A stretch of 64,000 nt of DNA from Neochlamydia sp. AcF84 (GTDB lineage Bacteria > Chlamydiota > Chlamydiia > Chlamydiales > Parachlamydiaceae), in the NCBI RefSeq assembly GCF_011087585.1, contig NZ_VJOT01000034.1, positions 1 through 64,000 on the forward strand. The letters are read 5' to 3'. Below are positions 27,356-39,186 of this stretch, piece by piece. Made by a program: the position numbers and the translations under genes. The notes beneath the pieces are model-generated. The model saw nothing but the letters and a program-made list of their open reading frames with translations. It did not search any database and was not told the DNA's origin. Within the stretch, counting starts at the first letter, position 1; each line of letters begins with the position of its first letter.

Positions 27356-30300
27356 ATGTTGAAAAGGCCGCCGCAACGCATGAGTTTTATCAATAAAAAA
27401 GAAATTATTGATCTTCCGAACCTTATTGAAATCCAAATAAAATCTTACAATCAGTTTCTTCAAGCTAATAAGTTCGCCGATGAGCGCGAAAATATCGGTT
27501 TGCAGGAGGTGTTTAGCGAGCTGTTTCCTATTAAGTCTTATGACGAAAAGACTATCTTAGAATACATCTCTTATAGCCTTGGTGTACCTAAGTATACTCC
27601 CGAGGAGTGTATTCGCCGAGGAATTTCTTATAACGTCACGTTAAAGGTTAAGTTTCGGCTAACAGACGAGACGGGCATCAAGGAAGAAGAAGTGTACATG
27701 GGCACTATCCCTGTCATGACTGATAAAGGTACCTTTATTATTAATGGTGCTGAGCGTGTGGTCGTTTCTCAGTTGCATCGCTCTCCTGGGATTAGCTTTG
27801 AGCAGGAGCGGCATACAAGAGGAAATGTTATCTATTCCTTCCGCATTATTCCTTATAGGGGAAGCTGGCTAGAAGGCGCATTTGATAGCAATGATCTTAT
27901 CCATATTTACATCGATCGTAAGAAAAGACGTCGTAAAATTTTGGCAACAACTTTTATCCGTGCTCTGGGATACTCGACTAATGCCGATATTATTGAAGAG
28001 TTTTTTAGTACCCGCAAAGTTAAGATTAAAAACGAAAAAGAATTCGTGAAATATGTAGGTAAAATCCTTGCCCAAGACGTTATCGATGAAGATAGTGGCT
28101 TAATATTTGGTAAAGCAGCAGAAAAATTAACGACAGCCATGTTAAAACGCATGATAGACGCAGGTATTGAAGTCATTCGTATTGCTGAAGACGCCGATGA
28201 AACAAGCCCTATCATTAAAATGCTAGCAAAGGATCCTACTGATTCCTATGAATCCGCTCTAAAAGATTTTTATCGCAAAATTCGTCCTGGTGAACCTGCT
28301 ACTTTATCGAACGCCCGTTCTGCTATTATGCGTTTATTCTTTGATCCCAAGCGCTATAATTTAGGTCGTGTAGGTCGTTATAAGCTTAATTCAAAATTGG
28401 GCCTGGAACTTACCGACGAGCAACTTCAAACCGTCACTTTGACGAAAGAAGATGTCATTGGTGCTTTAAAATATTTAATTCGTCTTAAGCAAGGTCGCGA
28501 TGATGTTAATATTGATGATATTGACCATTTAGGTAATCGTCGCGTGCGTTCTGTAGGTGAGTTAATTCAAAATCAATGCCGTATTGGCTTGGCTCGCATG
28601 GAGAAAATTATTCGAGAAAGAATGAATCTTTTTGATTTGTCTTCGGATACCTTGACTCCCGGTAAAATTGTTTCCGCTAAAGGTCTTTCGGGTGTGCTTA
28701 AAGACTTCTTTGGTCGCTCACAATTGTCTCAGTTTATGGATCAAACTAACCCCATTGCTGAGCTTACCCATAAACGTCGTCTTTCTTCGCTTGGACCTGG
28801 CGGCCTGAATCGAGATCGCGCTGGCTTTGAAGTGCGTGACGTTCATACAAGCCACTATGGAAGAATTTGCCCAATTGAAACTCCTGAAGGCCCAAATATT
28901 GGTCTGATTACCTCTTTATCTTCTTTTGCTAAGATCAATGAGTTTGGTTTTATTGAAACACCTTATCTAATTGTGCGCAATGGCATAGTCACCGAAGAGA
29001 TCGAGTACATGACTGCAGATCAAGAAGAGCGCTGTGTAATTGCCCAGGCTTCTGCTACCCTGGATGAACACAATATGTTTGCTGATTCAATCGTATGGGC
29101 ACGTTATCGCAGTGAACCGTTAGAAATTGAATCATCCAAAGTTACGCATATGGATGTTTCGCCCAAACAATTAGTCTCTATTGTGACAGGATTAATTCCT
29201 TTTCTTGAACATGACGATGCTAACCGAGCTTTGATGGGCTCTAACATGCAACGTCAAGGTGTACCTTTGTTAAAACCTGAAGCGCCTTTAGTAGGAACAG
29301 GATTAGAAGCAAGAGCTGCAAGGGATTCTGGCGCCGTAGTAGTAGCGCAAGAAGAAGGGGTTGTGGAATATGTAGATGGTACAAAAATTGTTATTTCTCC
29401 TTTAGATAATCGTATGGAGAAAAAAGTTTATCTGTTGAAGAAATTTTTACGTTCGAACTCCGGTACCTGTATTAATCAGCAACCGCTTGTAGAAGTAGGG
29501 GATAAAATAAAAGCCGGCGATGTAATTGCCGACGGACCTGCCACAGATAAAGGTGAAGCTGCGCTTGGGCGTAACGTACTGGTAGCCTTTATGCCTTGGT
29601 TTGGCTATAACTTTGAAGATGCCATTATCATTTCCGAAAAATTATTACGCGAGGATGCTTTCACTTCAATTTATATTGAAGAGTTTGAATTAACAGCTCG
29701 CGATACGAAATTGGGCAAGGAAGAGATTACACGCGACATTCCTAATGTATCAGAAGAGGCTTTACTTAATTTAGGGGATGATGGTATTATACGCATAGGT
29801 GCTGAAGTAAAGCCAGGCGATATTCTCGTTGGTAAAATTACACCTAAATCTGAAACTGAACTTGCTCCCGAAGAAAGATTACTACGCGCAATTTTTGGCG
29901 AGAAAGCGGCTGATGTAAAAGACGCTTCATTAACAGTGCCTCCTGGCACTGAAGGCGTAGTCATGGATGTGAAGGTCTTCAGCAGACGAGACCGTTTATC
30001 TAAAACCGATGATGAGTTGGTGGAAGAAGCTTCTCGCTTGAAAGATATTCAAAAAGAATACAAAGCTAAGCTTCATGAAATTCGTATAGAAAGGCGCGAA
30101 CGTCTAGGTGCCTTGCTGTTAAATGAAATGTCTCCAGGTACTATTGTTCATCGCAAGACTGCGGAAGTTATTCTTGAAGAAGGTGCTTTAATCAATCAAG
30201 AGATGATTGAAGCAATTGAAAAAGAAAACATTGAAGATCTTCTCACGCCTGATAATGAGCTTTTCCAAACGCTTAAGCAAATTCTGCATGATTACACCAT

Positions 30301-31120
30301 TGCTATGCAAACTCTGGACACTCAGTATAAAACTGAGGTGGAGCACATGAGGAAGGGTGATACTGATTTAGACCCCGGTATTATACGCCAAGTAAAAGTT
30401 TACGTAGCTTCTAAGCGTAAATTACAAGTGGGAGATAAAATGGCAGGCCGCCACGGTAACAAAGGGGTGGTCTCAAGAATCGTGCGGGAAGCTGATATGC
30501 CTTATATGGAAGATGGCCGGCCTATTGAAGTCATCCTCAATCCTCTTGGGGTGCCTTCTCGTATGAACATGGGCCAGCTTTTCGAAACTCACTTAGGTTT
30601 TGCGGCTCGTGCTGCAGGAATCTGGGTGCAAAGTCCTGTTTTCGAAGGTTTTCCAGAAGAAAAAATCTGGGAGATGATGAAAGCCCAAGGAATGCCAGGA
30701 GATGGGAAATTTTATCTCTACGACGGATGTACAGGCGAACGTTTTGATAACTCCGTAGTCGTAGGTTACATTTATATCTTAAAGCTATCTCACTTGGTGG
30801 CTGATAAAATTCACGCACGCGCCGTAGGACCTTATTCATTGGTTACTCAACAGCCGTTGGGTGGTAAGGCGCAAATGGGAGGACAGCGCTTTGGTGAGAT
30901 GGAAGTTTGGGCGGCTGAAGCTTATGGTGCAGCACATGTGTTACAAGAGTTACTTACGGTTAAATCGGATGACGTGTCGGGACGTACAAGTATATACGAA
31001 TCGATTGTTAAAGGTGATAATTTGCTCAAAGCAGGAACACCCGAATCCTTTAACGTTTTGATAAAAGAGATGCAAGGCTTAGGCCTTGATGTTCGCACAG
31101 AATCCGTGGTAACTGAATAG
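27356..31120 (+). CDS. rpoB: RNA polymerase beta subunit
   Basis: The 1254-aa protein is complete, from [20 protein letters not shown] to the C-terminal [10 protein letters not shown]-like block. The rifampicin region reads [20 protein letters not shown] then [17 protein letters not shown], with the wild-type residues at the positions known for resistance, so it predicts sensitivity. [12 protein letters not shown] and the catalytic-centre lysines are present. AGGGAGACC precedes ATG 27356. rpoC follows 21 bp later. Confidence 0.99.
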   Translation: MLKRPPQRMSFINKKEIIDLPNLIEIQIKSYNQFLQANKFADERENIGLQEVFSELFPIKSYDEKTILEYISYSLGVPKYTPEECIRRGISYNVTLKVKFRLTDETGIKEEEVYMGTIPVMTDKGTFIINGAERVVVSQLHRSPGISFEQERHTRGNVIYSFRIIPYRGSWLEGAFDSNDLIHIYIDRKKRRRKILATTFIRALGYSTNADIIEEFFSTRKVKIKNEKEFVKYVGKILAQDVIDEDSGLIFGKAAEKLTTAMLKRMIDAGIEVIRIAEDADETSPIIKMLAKDPTDSYESALKDFYRKIRPGEPATLSNARSAIMRLFFDPKRYNLGRVGRYKLNSKLGLELTDEQLQTVTLTKEDVIGALKYLIRLKQGRDDVNIDDIDHLGNRRVRSVGELIQNQCRIGLARMEKIIRERMNLFDLSSDTLTPGKIVSAKGLSGVLKDFFGRSQLSQFMDQTNPIAELTHKRRLSSLGPGGLNRDRAGFEVRDVHTSHYGRICPIETPEGPNIGLITSLSSFAKINEFGFIETPYLIVRNGIVTEEIEYMTADQEERCVIAQASATLDEHNMFADSIVWARYRSEPLEIESSKVTHMDVSPKQLVSIVTGLIPFLEHDDANRALMGSNMQRQGVPLLKPEAPLVGTGLEARAARDSGAVVVAQEEGVVEYVDGTKIVISPLDNRMEKKVYLLKKFLRSNSGTCINQQPLVEVGDKIKAGDVIADGPATDKGEAALGRNVLVAFMPWFGYNFEDAIIISEKLLREDAFTSIYIEEFELTARDTKLGKEEITRDIPNVSEEALLNLGDDGIIRIGAEVKPGDILVGKITPKSETELAPEERLLRAIFGEKAADVKDASLTVPPGTEGVVMDVKVFSRRDRLSKTDDELVEEASRLKDIQKEYKAKLHEIRIERRERLGALLLNEMSPGTIVHRKTAEVILEEGALINQEMIEAIEKENIEDLLTPDNELFQTLKQILHDYTIAMQTLDTQYKTEVEHMRKGDTDLDPGIIRQVKVYVASKRKLQVGDKMAGRHGNKGVVSRIVREADMPYMEDGRPIEVILNPLGVPSRMNMGQLFETHLGFAARAAGIWVQSPVFEGFPEEKIWEMMKAQGMPGDGKFYLYDGCTGERFDNSVVVGYIYILKLSHLVADKIHARAVGPYSLVTQQPLGGKAQMGGQRFGEMEVWAAEAYGAAHVLQELLTVKSDDVSGRTSIYESIVKGDNLLKAGTPESFNVLIKEMQGLGLDVRTESVVTE

Positions 31121-31141
31121 ATTTATTAAGAGGATACAAGC

Positions 31142-34100
31142 ATGACAGACAATCAAAGAGATGAGCAGCAATTTGATAAGCTCACGATCAAAATTGCATC
31201 TGATGACATCATCAGAAATCAATGGTCGCGTGGAGAAATTAAAAAGCCTGAGACGATCAATTATCGAACTTTTAAGCCAGAAAAAGGCGGCTTGTTTTGT
31301 GAAAAGATTTTCGGCCCTACACGCGATTGGGAATGCGCTTGCGGAAAATATAAAAAAATCAAGCATAAAGGGATTGTTTGCGATCGCTGTGGTGTCGAAG
31401 TCACTCTCTCCAAAGTACGCCGTGAAAGAATGGCCCATATCGAATTAGCTGTGCCCGTTGTGCATATTTGGTTTTTTAAAACTATGCCTTCGCGTATTGG
31501 AAATGTTTTGGGTATGTCTTCGACCGATCTAGAGAGGGTCATTTATTATGAAGAGTATGTAGTTACAGATCCAGGTAACACAGACCTTGAGAAAAAACAA
31601 TTGCTTAACGATGTCGAATACCGAGAAGCGCAAGAAAAATATGGCCGAGATTCTTTTAAAGCTAAAATGGGTGCTGAAGCTGTCACCGATTTGCTGGCTA
31701 CAGAGGATTTACAGTCTGTTTTAGTTGAGCTGAAAGAAAAGTTGCGTAAAACTAAATCCATGCAAGCGCGCATGAAGCTAGCTAAGCGTCTTAAAATTGT
31801 AGAAAGCTTTGTTTCCTCTACTAATAAGCCGGAGTGGATGGTCATGGCATGTGTACCTGTCATTCCACCTGATTTAAGACCCCTCGTTCCTTTAGATGGT
31901 GGTAGATTTGCTACCTCTGATCTTAACGATCTTTACCGCCGCGTAATCAATCGCAATAATCGTCTTAAAGCTATTCTTAAGCTCAAAACCCCTGAAGTGA
32001 TTATCCGCAACGAAAAACGTATGTTGCAAGAAGCTGTAGATGCTTTATTTGATAATGGCCGCCATGGACATCCAGTTATGGGAGCTGGTAACCGCCCTCT
32101 TAAGTCTTTATCAGAAATGCTTAAAGGTAAACAAGGGCGTTTCCGCCAAAACCTTTTGGGTAAAAGGGTTGACTACTCAGGACGCTCAGTAATTATTGTC
32201 GGTCCAGAGCTAAAATTTAACCAATGCGGTCTACCGAAGCTAATGGCTCTTGAGCTATTCGAGCCCTTTATTGTAAAACGCTTGAAAGATTTGGGCTATG
32301 TTTATACCATACGCTCAGCTAAAAAAATGATCCAACGTCATGCTCCTGAGGTGTGGGACGTCCTGGAAGATATCATTAAAGGGCATCCTGTTCTACTCAA
32401 CCGGGCACCTACTTTGCACCGCCTAGGTATTCAAGCTTTCGAGCCTGTACTCATTGAAGGGAAAGCTATCCGCATTCATCCTCTAGTGTGCGCTGCCTTT
32501 AACGCTGACTTTGACGGGGACCAGATGGCAGTTTATGTGCCTTTATCTATCGAAGCACAATTGGAAGCTAAGCTTTTGATGATGGCTCCTGATAACATTT
32601 TCTTGCCCTCCTCAGGTAAGCCTGTAGCTGTTCCTTCGCAAGATATGACCCTTGGCCTTTATTATCTGATGCATGATCCTCTTTATTTCCCTGAAGAGCA
32701 TGGACAGAAAATACGTGTTTTCCGCGATGCCCAGGAAGTGCTGATGGCTTTACATGCTGGTGGAAGTTATAACTGGTATGAATATGAAAAGGGTGGCAAG
32801 CGTATAGATGATGAAGCCACAAATAAAGTGCATTACAGCCGTGGCGTACGTATTCATGAGTTAATCAAAGTTAGAACAGAAGCAGGTATTATTGAAACTA
32901 CACCTGGACGGGTGCTTTTCAATATGATTGTACCTAAAGAAATGGGTTTTCAAAATTACAGCTTGCCTAAGAAAAAGATGTCAGAGCTAGTCATGGATTG
33001 TTATAAAAAAGCTGGGTTGGAAGCCACAGTACGTTTTCTTGACAATCTAAAATCTTTAGGTTTTTCTGAAGCTACCAAAGCAGCTTTATCGATGGGAGTA
33101 TGTGATGTACGCATTCCTGAGATTAAAGGCAAAATTTTGCAAGAAGCGCATGAGCGTGTAGCCCAAGTTAAAAAGCAATATGAAGAAGGGATTATTACCG
33201 ATGGGGAGCGACACTCTAAGACTATCAGTATTTGGACAGAAGTCTCTGAACAGGTTTCTGAAGAGCTATTTAAACTTGTAGGAGAAGTCAAAGAATCCAA
33301 ACGTAATCCTTTATATATGATGTTAGATTCCGGCGCACGTGGTAACAAGTCACAGATTAGGCAGTTAGGTGCATTGCGGGGCTTGATGGCAAAGCCGTCA
33401 GGCGCAATTATCGAATCGCCTATTACCTCTAACTTCCGCGAAGGATTAACGGTTCTTGAATATTCGATCTCTTCTCACGGTGCCCGTAAAGGTCTGGCAG
33501 ATACAGCTTTAAAAACTGCTGACTCCGGCTATCTTACGCGTCGTTTAGTTGATGTGGCCCAAGATGTGATCATTACCGAAGAAGATTGCGGAACTTTAAA
33601 TGGTATTGAAGTATCAGCGATTAAGCAAGGGCAAGAGGAATTATTGCCTTTAAAAGATCGTATTTTTGGCCGTACTGTCTCTGATGAAATTTATCTGCCC
33701 GGCGATAGTACAAAATTACTGGCTAAAGCAGGCGATGTCTTGACTATTCAACAAGCCGAGGCTATTGATGACTCAGGTATTGAACATATTAGGATTCGTT
33801 CGGTGTTAACCTGCGAAACGCGCCGAGGAGTATGCTCCAAGTGCTATGGTCTTAACTTGGCAAATGGGCGGACTGTTGGTCAAGGTGAAGCGGTAGGTAT
33901 TATTGCTGCCCAGTCTATTGGTGAACCTGGTACACAGCTGACAATGCGTACTTTCCACTTAGGTGGTATTGCCTCAGCAAGCGTAAGCCCTGAGATTATT
34001 ACCGAACAAGAAGGAATAGTGATCTACACAGATCTTCGTGTCGTACAAAATGATGAAGGATTGTGGATTGCATTGAACAAAAATGGGTCCTTAAACATTG

Positions 34101-35341
34101 TACGAGATGAAGGACGCACGATTGAAGAGTATAAAAAATTACTTAGCACAAAATCGATCGAAGCTCTTCAAACTTTCACGGTAGAATTGGGTACGAAAAT
34201 TTTAGTGCCCGATGGATCAAAAGTGAAATTAGGTAAGAAAATTGCTGAATGGGAGCAACACAATATTCCCATTATTTGCGATCGTCCGGGCTACGTTAAA
34301 TACGAAGATCTTGTGGAGGGTATCTCGACAGAACGAGATGTTAATAAGCAAACGGGCCAGACAGAATTGGTTGTCAAGCAGCACCGTGGTGAACTTCATC
34401 CTCAAATTGTAATCTATGCTGATAAGGAATGTACAGAACTTGTAGGCACTTATCCTATTCCTTCGGGAGCCATTATTTCAGTAGCTGAAGGGCAATATTC
34501 TAGTGGTGGTAAGCTTCTTGCTAGATTGCCTCGTGGAGCCTTGAAAACAAAAGATATTACAGGAGGTCTTCCTCGTGTGGCTGAGCTCTTTGAAGCTCGT
34601 AAGCCGAAAGACTCTGCGGAAATAGCTAAAATTGATGGGGTGGTAGATTTTCGTGGTGTACAAAAGAACAAGCGAATAGTCGTAGTACGTGATGAAGTAT
34701 CAGGAATGGAAGAAGAACATCTCATTTCTCATACTAAGCACTTAATCGTTCAGCGTGGCGACCATGTTATTAAAGGTCAACAGCTGACTGATGGTATCGT
34801 CATCCCTCATGAAATCCTGGAAGTGTGTGGGGTACGGGAACTACAGAAATATCTTGTGAATCAAGTACAAGAGGTTTATCGCCTCCAGGGTGTGGATATC
34901 AATGATAAACACATTGAGATTATCGTACGTCAGATGCTCAAAAAAGTGCGTGTGCTGGATCCAGGCGATACCAGTATGTTGTTCGGTGAAGAGATAGACA
35001 AACGAGAATTTGAGCAAGAAAATAATAAGGTGATTAAAGAAGGCGGTAAAGCGGGACAAGGAGTTCCTGTCCTGTTGGGTATCACGAAAGCTTCATTGAG
35101 CACCGAATCCTTTATTTCAGCTGCTTCTTTCCAAGATACTACCCGTGTATTGACAGAAGCTGCTTGTGCAGGTAAGACTGACTATTTGATGGGCTTTAAA
35201 GAAAACGTCATCATGGGACATATCATCCCCGGCGGGACAGGCTTTGCCTATCATAAGCGAGTTAAAAAGTTTGTCGACAAAGAGCACGAGGAAGAGCTGT
35301 TGTTTGACTTTGAAGATGAACCTGTAGAAGTTTCTGTGTAA
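31142..35341 (+). CDS. rpoC: RNA polymerase beta' subunit
   Basis: The 1399-aa protein has the N-terminal zinc site (CACGKYKKIKHKGIVCDRCG), the catalytic loop NADFDGDQMAVYVP that binds Mg, the bridge helix and trigger loop region (AAQSIGEPGTQLTMRTFH), and the second zinc site (CETRRGVCSKCYG). It forms the polymerase active centre together with RpoB. A strong terminator follows, so the block ends here. Confidence 0.99.
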   Translation: MTDNQRDEQQFDKLTIKIASDDIIRNQWSRGEIKKPETINYRTFKPEKGGLFCEKIFGPTRDWECACGKYKKIKHKGIVCDRCGVEVTLSKVRRERMAHIELAVPVVHIWFFKTMPSRIGNVLGMSSTDLERVIYYEEYVVTDPGNTDLEKKQLLNDVEYREAQEKYGRDSFKAKMGAEAVTDLLATEDLQSVLVELKEKLRKTKSMQARMKLAKRLKIVESFVSSTNKPEWMVMACVPVIPPDLRPLVPLDGGRFATSDLNDLYRRVINRNNRLKAILKLKTPEVIIRNEKRMLQEAVDALFDNGRHGHPVMGAGNRPLKSLSEMLKGKQGRFRQNLLGKRVDYSGRSVIIVGPELKFNQCGLPKLMALELFEPFIVKRLKDLGYVYTIRSAKKMIQRHAPEVWDVLEDIIKGHPVLLNRAPTLHRLGIQAFEPVLIEGKAIRIHPLVCAAFNADFDGDQMAVYVPLSIEAQLEAKLLMMAPDNIFLPSSGKPVAVPSQDMTLGLYYLMHDPLYFPEEHGQKIRVFRDAQEVLMALHAGGSYNWYEYEKGGKRIDDEATNKVHYSRGVRIHELIKVRTEAGIIETTPGRVLFNMIVPKEMGFQNYSLPKKKMSELVMDCYKKAGLEATVRFLDNLKSLGFSEATKAALSMGVCDVRIPEIKGKILQEAHERVAQVKKQYEEGIITDGERHSKTISIWTEVSEQVSEELFKLVGEVKESKRNPLYMMLDSGARGNKSQIRQLGALRGLMAKPSGAIIESPITSNFREGLTVLEYSISSHGARKGLADTALKTADSGYLTRRLVDVAQDVIITEEDCGTLNGIEVSAIKQGQEELLPLKDRIFGRTVSDEIYLPGDSTKLLAKAGDVLTIQQAEAIDDSGIEHIRIRSVLTCETRRGVCSKCYGLNLANGRTVGQGEAVGIIAAQSIGEPGTQLTMRTFHLGGIASASVSPEIITEQEGIVIYTDLRVVQNDEGLWIALNKNGSLNIVRDEGRTIEEYKKLLSTKSIEALQTFTVELGTKILVPDGSKVKLGKKIAEWEQHNIPIICDRPGYVKYEDLVEGISTERDVNKQTGQTELVVKQHRGELHPQIVIYADKECTELVGTYPIPSGAIISVAEGQYSSGGKLLARLPRGALKTKDITGGLPRVAELFEARKPKDSAEIAKIDGVVDFRGVQKNKRIVVVRDEVSGMEEEHLISHTKHLIVQRGDHVIKGQQLTDGIVIPHEILEVCGVRELQKYLVNQVQEVYRLQGVDINDKHIEIIVRQMLKKVRVLDPGDTSMLFGEEIDKREFEQENNKVIKEGGKAGQGVPVLLGITKASLSTESFISAASFQDTTRVLTEAACAGKTDYLMGFKENVIMGHIIPGGTGFAYHKRVKKFVDKEHEEELLFDFEDEPVEVSV

Positions 35342-35414
35342 AATAATAGAGCTTCTACTTCTACTGCTCTTAAAAAAGGGAGCAATTCGCTACCCTTTGC
35401 CAAGCGTATTAACT

Positions 35415-35451
35415 ATCCATCAAAGATAAACTCTTGATGGATGGTTTTTTT
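35415..35451 (+). terminator. Intrinsic terminator after rpoC
   Basis: ATCCATCAA (35415-35423) pairs perfectly with TTGATGGAT (35434-35442) and is followed by GG and seven T. This is a classic Rho-independent terminator. Confidence 0.9.
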
Positions 35452-35722
35452 ATTTAGCAAGAAGCTAAAAAGCTTATCTTTCTTTCTAGCTGGCCTTAAT
35501 ACTACGAAAGTCTAGATAGCTCCATTTTTTAAAGTCATAGTTACTAGGTCTAATTTAAAAAGGGTGGCCCGAAGAGTATGGGCTTTTCCCCAATCCCTTA
35601 AAGTTTATCCTAAGCTATTCTTAATCATACCCTTTTAAATAGCTTTATACGCTGCTAAAGAGTTTGGAAAGTTGGCGTTAATAGCAATGAGAGATTAAAA
35701 AGCTGATTTTTTAATAAAGAGC

Positions 35723-35900
35723 TTAAGCCTTTTTAAGCACAATTTTATAACTTTTAAAGAAGCTACCATCTGCATCACCAAAAAAGTAATCAACCTTTTT
35801 CCAGGCTGGCTCTACCCGTAAAAACAAGCTTTTTACTAAGTATATGATGACATAAAGAACTGCTCGAAGGCATATTATTTTCAATTTTGTAGACGCTAAC
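35723..35900 (-). pseudogene. Gene fragment, dispersed repeat copy 3 (best preserved)
   Basis: On the minus strand a frame of about 55 codons reads RAVLYVIIYLVKSLFLRVEP, AWKKVDYFFGDADG and ends KSYKIVLKKA with a stop at 35723-35725. It shares its core with the fragments at 1552-1685 and 61440-61568. There is no start codon and a stop lies just upstream, so it is a truncated gene end. The remainder of 35452-36164 shows no gene. Confidence 0.55.
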
Positions 35901-36164
35901 AAAACTTTTTAAAGTTTTTTAAGCAAATTTTTTTTTGCTGTTCCTTTGCCTTGTTGCTCTTAACCAGGTTTATCGTTTTGCAACTACTCTTTTAATCCAG
36001 GAAAGTTGTGGGGAAAGATAGACAAGAAAAGATAGAAAACAGAGAGAAAAATAAGCTTTACCAATCTATGGAAAGCTTATAGGTAGAAAGCTTATAAATT
36101 TTTTAGATAGACTTTGAAAAGACTTTAAGCTTCCTACCTCGATTGGCTAGTATGAGTAGCTACC

Positions 36165-37136
36165 TTAGAAAGATAAGTTGTAGCTATCAGCCATATATTG
36201 TTCGAGTTTAACCGAATCTTCAGCAAATTTGCGTATACCTTCAGCTAATTTTTCTGTAGCCATCGCATTGTCATTTAACATTAAACGGAAGCTTTTCTCA
36301 TCTAGATTAATTTTCTCTAAGTTCAAATGACGAGCTTGATCAGCATTAAGCTTACGAGGAACAGGGCCTTGAGTATTTTTAAGCTTTTCTAAAAGGGAAG
36401 GGGCTATTGTTAGCAGATCACAGCCGGCAAGTTCAAGAATTTCATCGACATTGCGGAAGCTTGCACCCATCACTTGCGTTTTGTATCCAAATTTCTTCAA
36501 GTAGTTGTAAATTTGGGTAACGGATTGCACACCTGGATCTTCTGAAGGGGCATAACCACTTGCATTTTCATTCTTTTTATACCAGTCCAAAATGCGCCCT
36601 ACAAAGGGAGAAATAAGAGTAGCCTTAACGTCCGCACAAGCTATGGCTTGTGGTAAGCTGAATAATAGAGTCATATTACAATGAATGCCTTCATTTTCAA
36701 GTTCTTGTGCTGCTCGTGTGCTTTCCCATGTAGAAGCTAATTTGATAAGCACGCGTTCCTTGTTGATTCCTGCCTCTTCATATAATTTTATAAGAGTATG
36801 CGCTTTACGAATGCTCTCATCCCTATCAAATGAAAGACGCGCATCCACTTCCGTTGAAACTCGTCCGGGAACAAGTCGTAAGATTTCTATTCCAAAGTTA
36901 ACGAATAACTTGTCCATCATTAAAGTACGCATTTCTTTAGAATTGGCAGCTTTCTTTTTAGCGTATTGGACAGCATCATCAAGCAAATGTTTATATTGCG
37001 ATTGTTGGGTAGCAGCCAAAATTAAGGAGGGATTAGTGGTAGCATCTGTAGGGGTGAACTTTTTTATAGTATCAATGTCGCCCGTATCTACCACGATAGT
37101 AGTTATTTGTTTAAGCTGTTCAAGTTGACTAGACAT
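36165..37136 (-). CDS. tal: Transaldolase (TalB type)
   Basis: The 323-aa enzyme transfers a dihydroxyacetone unit between sugar phosphates in the pentose phosphate pathway. The N-terminal [13 protein letters not shown] and the Schiff-base lysine K132 in [13 protein letters not shown] are both seen, and the length equals the classical TalA/TalB class. It is convergent with rpoC and next to it, as in Chlamydia. The zinc-ribbon gene upstream overlaps its start by 8 bp, so they are cotranscribed. Confidence 0.97.
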   Translation of the reverse strand: MSSQLEQLKQITTIVVDTGDIDTIKKFTPTDATTNPSLILAATQQSQYKHLLDDAVQYAKKKAANSKEMRTLMMDKLFVNFGIEILRLVPGRVSTEVDARLSFDRDESIRKAHTLIKLYEEAGINKERVLIKLASTWESTRAAQELENEGIHCNMTLLFSLPQAIACADVKATLISPFVGRILDWYKKNENASGYAPSEDPGVQSVTQIYNYLKKFGYKTQVMGASFRNVDEILELAGCDLLTIAPSLLEKLKNTQGPVPRKLNADQARHLNLEKINLDEKSFRLMLNDNAMATEKLAEGIRKFAEDSVKLEQYMADSYNLSF

Positions 37137-37515
37137 GATAAGTTTCCTTTTCTAAGGGAGTATCTTTAAGAGGTTCTATACGAAATCGGATGCTAACAGG
37201 TTGATCACCTATTAGCAAGTCTAAACTAGAAGTAAAACGCGTAAGTAGCAATTTATAAGGAATTTTGACATGTTTATCTAGAAGATCAATCCCTACTACC
37301 GTATTGCCTAAAATCTCTTCCGAATCGATAATTTGACGGCACAGTAAAGCGAATTTTTTAAGTTGCCTAATCAGTGTTTCATCATGGAAAACATATTTTT
37401 TATAGCAGCTGGAGCATTGGATGCAATGGCTAAGCTGATCGAGTTCAAAGATCGAAAATGAGACTTGTTGCTTACATTGTTGGCAATCAAACTGAAGAAT
37501 ATGTCCTTTTTGCAT
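37129..37515 (-). CDS. Small zinc-ribbon-like protein upstream of tal
   Basis: A 128-aa protein with an N-terminal cysteine cluster (C11-x2-C14 and C31-x2-C34-x2-C37) in FDCQQCKQQ and [11 protein letters not shown], which looks like a zinc ribbon, followed by an alpha/beta region without recognisable motif ([17 protein letters not shown]). AAGGAACAACT precedes the ATG, and its end overlaps tal by 8 bp. The overlap suggests translational coupling. Function is unknown; a ferredoxin would need a different cysteine spacing, so I do not favour it. Confidence 0.75.
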   Translation of the reverse strand: MQKGHILQFDCQQCKQQVSFSIFELDQLSHCIQCSSCYKKYVFHDETLIRQLKKFALLCRQIIDSEEILGNTVVGIDLLDKHVKIPYKLLLTRFTSSLDLLIGDQPVSIRFRIEPLKDTPLEKETYHV

Positions 37516-38233
37516 AGTTGTTCCTTTTTTTTCACGATTTTACAGCTTACCTAGGAATAGAGCAAACTTTTTTAGTCATTTTGCGGGGTTAAACTAGAAA
37601 TACTTGCTAAGATTATTTAAATTAGCTAGGTAGAGTTTGAAAGTGAGCAAACTTACAGAAATTGTGAAACTTTTGCTATAATAATTTAGGGAAAGAAGGA
37701 TTATCAAAATGCTATTTGTGCTTTCGATAAAATTAGGCGTCTCGCGAGCAAAGGCATACTTTATAAAGCCTTTGTAGCTCCCTTTGAAACCATAGATTTT
37801 TAATGATCTGTATGGTTAAAAAATATAAAAGGTGTCCTCAGTTTATGAACGAGTATATCCATTCTTAAGTTATCCTCAGTTGTTCGAAAGAGTTAGGTAA
37901 AAAACCTCTACCGAAGAGCTGATAATCGATACAAGCAAGCAAATTTTAAAAAAGTTTCCTGAGTGAGGTATAAGCTAATCGAGGTAATCATTGTGTTTAA
38001 AGAAACTGCGTTTGTACGATCCTACAGGGATGAGCTCTTTGTGAAAGCTGGCTTTTTCATGATAAACAGGCTTATATTAAGACGATGATTACATGCCGAG
38101 CTATTTTTAAAAGTCTCTCATTTGGGGGATAAGCTTAGCGATTGTAAGCTATCTCCTCTGCTCCTCTTAAAATTTTTTAAGAGGGAATAAGATCCTAAAA
38201 GAAGAAGTGGGGTAAAAGGCGGATGATTGGTGG
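37516..38233. other. Gene-poor stretch with decayed fragments
   Basis: No intact gene. A plus-strand frame near 37690-37800 reads KKDYQNAICAFDKIRRLASK and then stops, possibly a remnant with a TPR-like helix. Another at 37996-38085 reads VFKETAFVRSYRDELFVKAG and ends with TGA. Neither has a plausible start. Confidence 0.4.
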
Positions 38234-38740
38234 TCAATAAGTTAGCTTGCTGTAATGGGCTGTAAAATGCTCGTGGGTAAGTAGGGTCGATCGATTAGAT
38301 ACCACTATTGTTACTTTTTTATGGTCAAGAAGCGAGGAGATGATTAATGAACAGGCATTTTCAGGTAACAAAATACGCTGGTTACCTTGGAGAAGAAAGG
38401 CCGAATAGTAGTGTTCTTGCTCATCCACATGAATAGCGACGGGAAGAGTAGCGTGTCCAGCGAGGTCTTTTCTTTCAGTTTGAAACTCTAAGCCTTTAGC
38501 ATTAAGGTAGATTAACTGTTCTCGAGAGGTTTTAATGATCTCCACTTCTACTTCAGAAAGTGCATTCTCAGCAGGAAGGTATAAACGCGAGCCTGTGAAT
38601 TTGCGGTAGGATGCTTTATTGCATTTAAGCTTCCACTGTCTCATAGATGTTGAACAGGAGGAGAGTATAACAAGCAAGAAAAGGGCTAGATGAGCCCCTT
38701 TCTTTGTAATCTTTTTGCATGGTTGTAGCATCTCATGCAT
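38234..38740 (-). CDS. Putative lipoprotein of unknown function
   Basis: The 168-aa protein has a basic N-terminus, a hydrophobic segment and a lipobox LVILSSC (Cys near residue 29), so it is probably a lipoprotein in the cell envelope. The remainder (AENALSEVEVEIIKTSREQL, then HVDEQEHYYSAFLLQGNQRI) looks like a beta-rich domain that I cannot assign. It lies 11 bp behind the small His-rich exported protein and is likely in the same transcript. A second in-frame ATG lies three codons downstream. Confidence 0.65.
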   Translation of the reverse strand: MHEMLQPCKKITKKGAHLALFLLVILSSCSTSMRQWKLKCNKASYRKFTGSRLYLPAENALSEVEVEIIKTSREQLIYLNAKGLEFQTERKDLAGHATLPVAIHVDEQEHYYSAFLLQGNQRILLPENACSLIISSLLDHKKVTIVVSNRSTLLTHEHFTAHYSKLTY

Positions 38741-38751
38741 TACATTGTGAA

Positions 38752-38988
38752 TTAATGAGCGTGGCCGTGTCCATGTCCGTGGCTTCTATTCTGTACCGCT
38801 ACAGCAATAATAGCAACAGCTGCAATGGTTCCAAGTGCAATCGCTGGTGCTAAGCTATGGGCTTGGCGAGATTCTTCATAGCAAATTCCACCTACATTGC
38901 TAACATATTCTTGAGCACTAATATCTACAGTGGAACCGCATATCGCTAACAGAGTTGTCAAAGCAATCATCTTTTTGAATTTTTTCAT
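38752..38988 (-). CDS. Small exported protein with His-rich C-terminus
   Basis: A 78-aa protein with an N-terminal signal sequence (KKMIALTTLLAICGSTVDISA), a short middle part, a predicted membrane helix (LAPAIALGTIAAVAIIAVAV) and a C-terminal tail HGHGHGHAH. The histidine tail could bind metal ions such as Ni, Zn or Cu. AAAGGAG is well placed before the ATG, which supports it being real. Function is not known; the downstream lipoprotein is probably a partner by operon. Confidence 0.7.
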   Translation of the reverse strand: MKKFKKMIALTTLLAICGSTVDISAQEYVSNVGGICYEESRQAHSLAPAIALGTIAAVAIIAVAVQNRSHGHGHGHAH

Positions 38989-39186
38989 GTTTACGTACTC
39001 CTTTGGTACCTTGTGTTGGTGTTAAAAATTATAAATATATGCATCAATGCTGTTATGGCATATAAAATCATTTTCTGCAATTTTTTTTCTTTTCTTTTAT
39101 ATTAGCTATTGAGAAAAAAATTTTTTCTCCTTGTGTATTAAAGAGATATAAGATGAAAAATCTTCTTTCCTTTTGTTGTGTTCCTT

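Noticed and set aside
37129-37515. Ferredoxin upstream of tal
   Set aside because: Cysteine spacing (C-x2-C and C-x2-C-x2-C) does not fit 2Fe-2S or 4Fe-4S ferredoxin patterns; a zinc ribbon is more likely.
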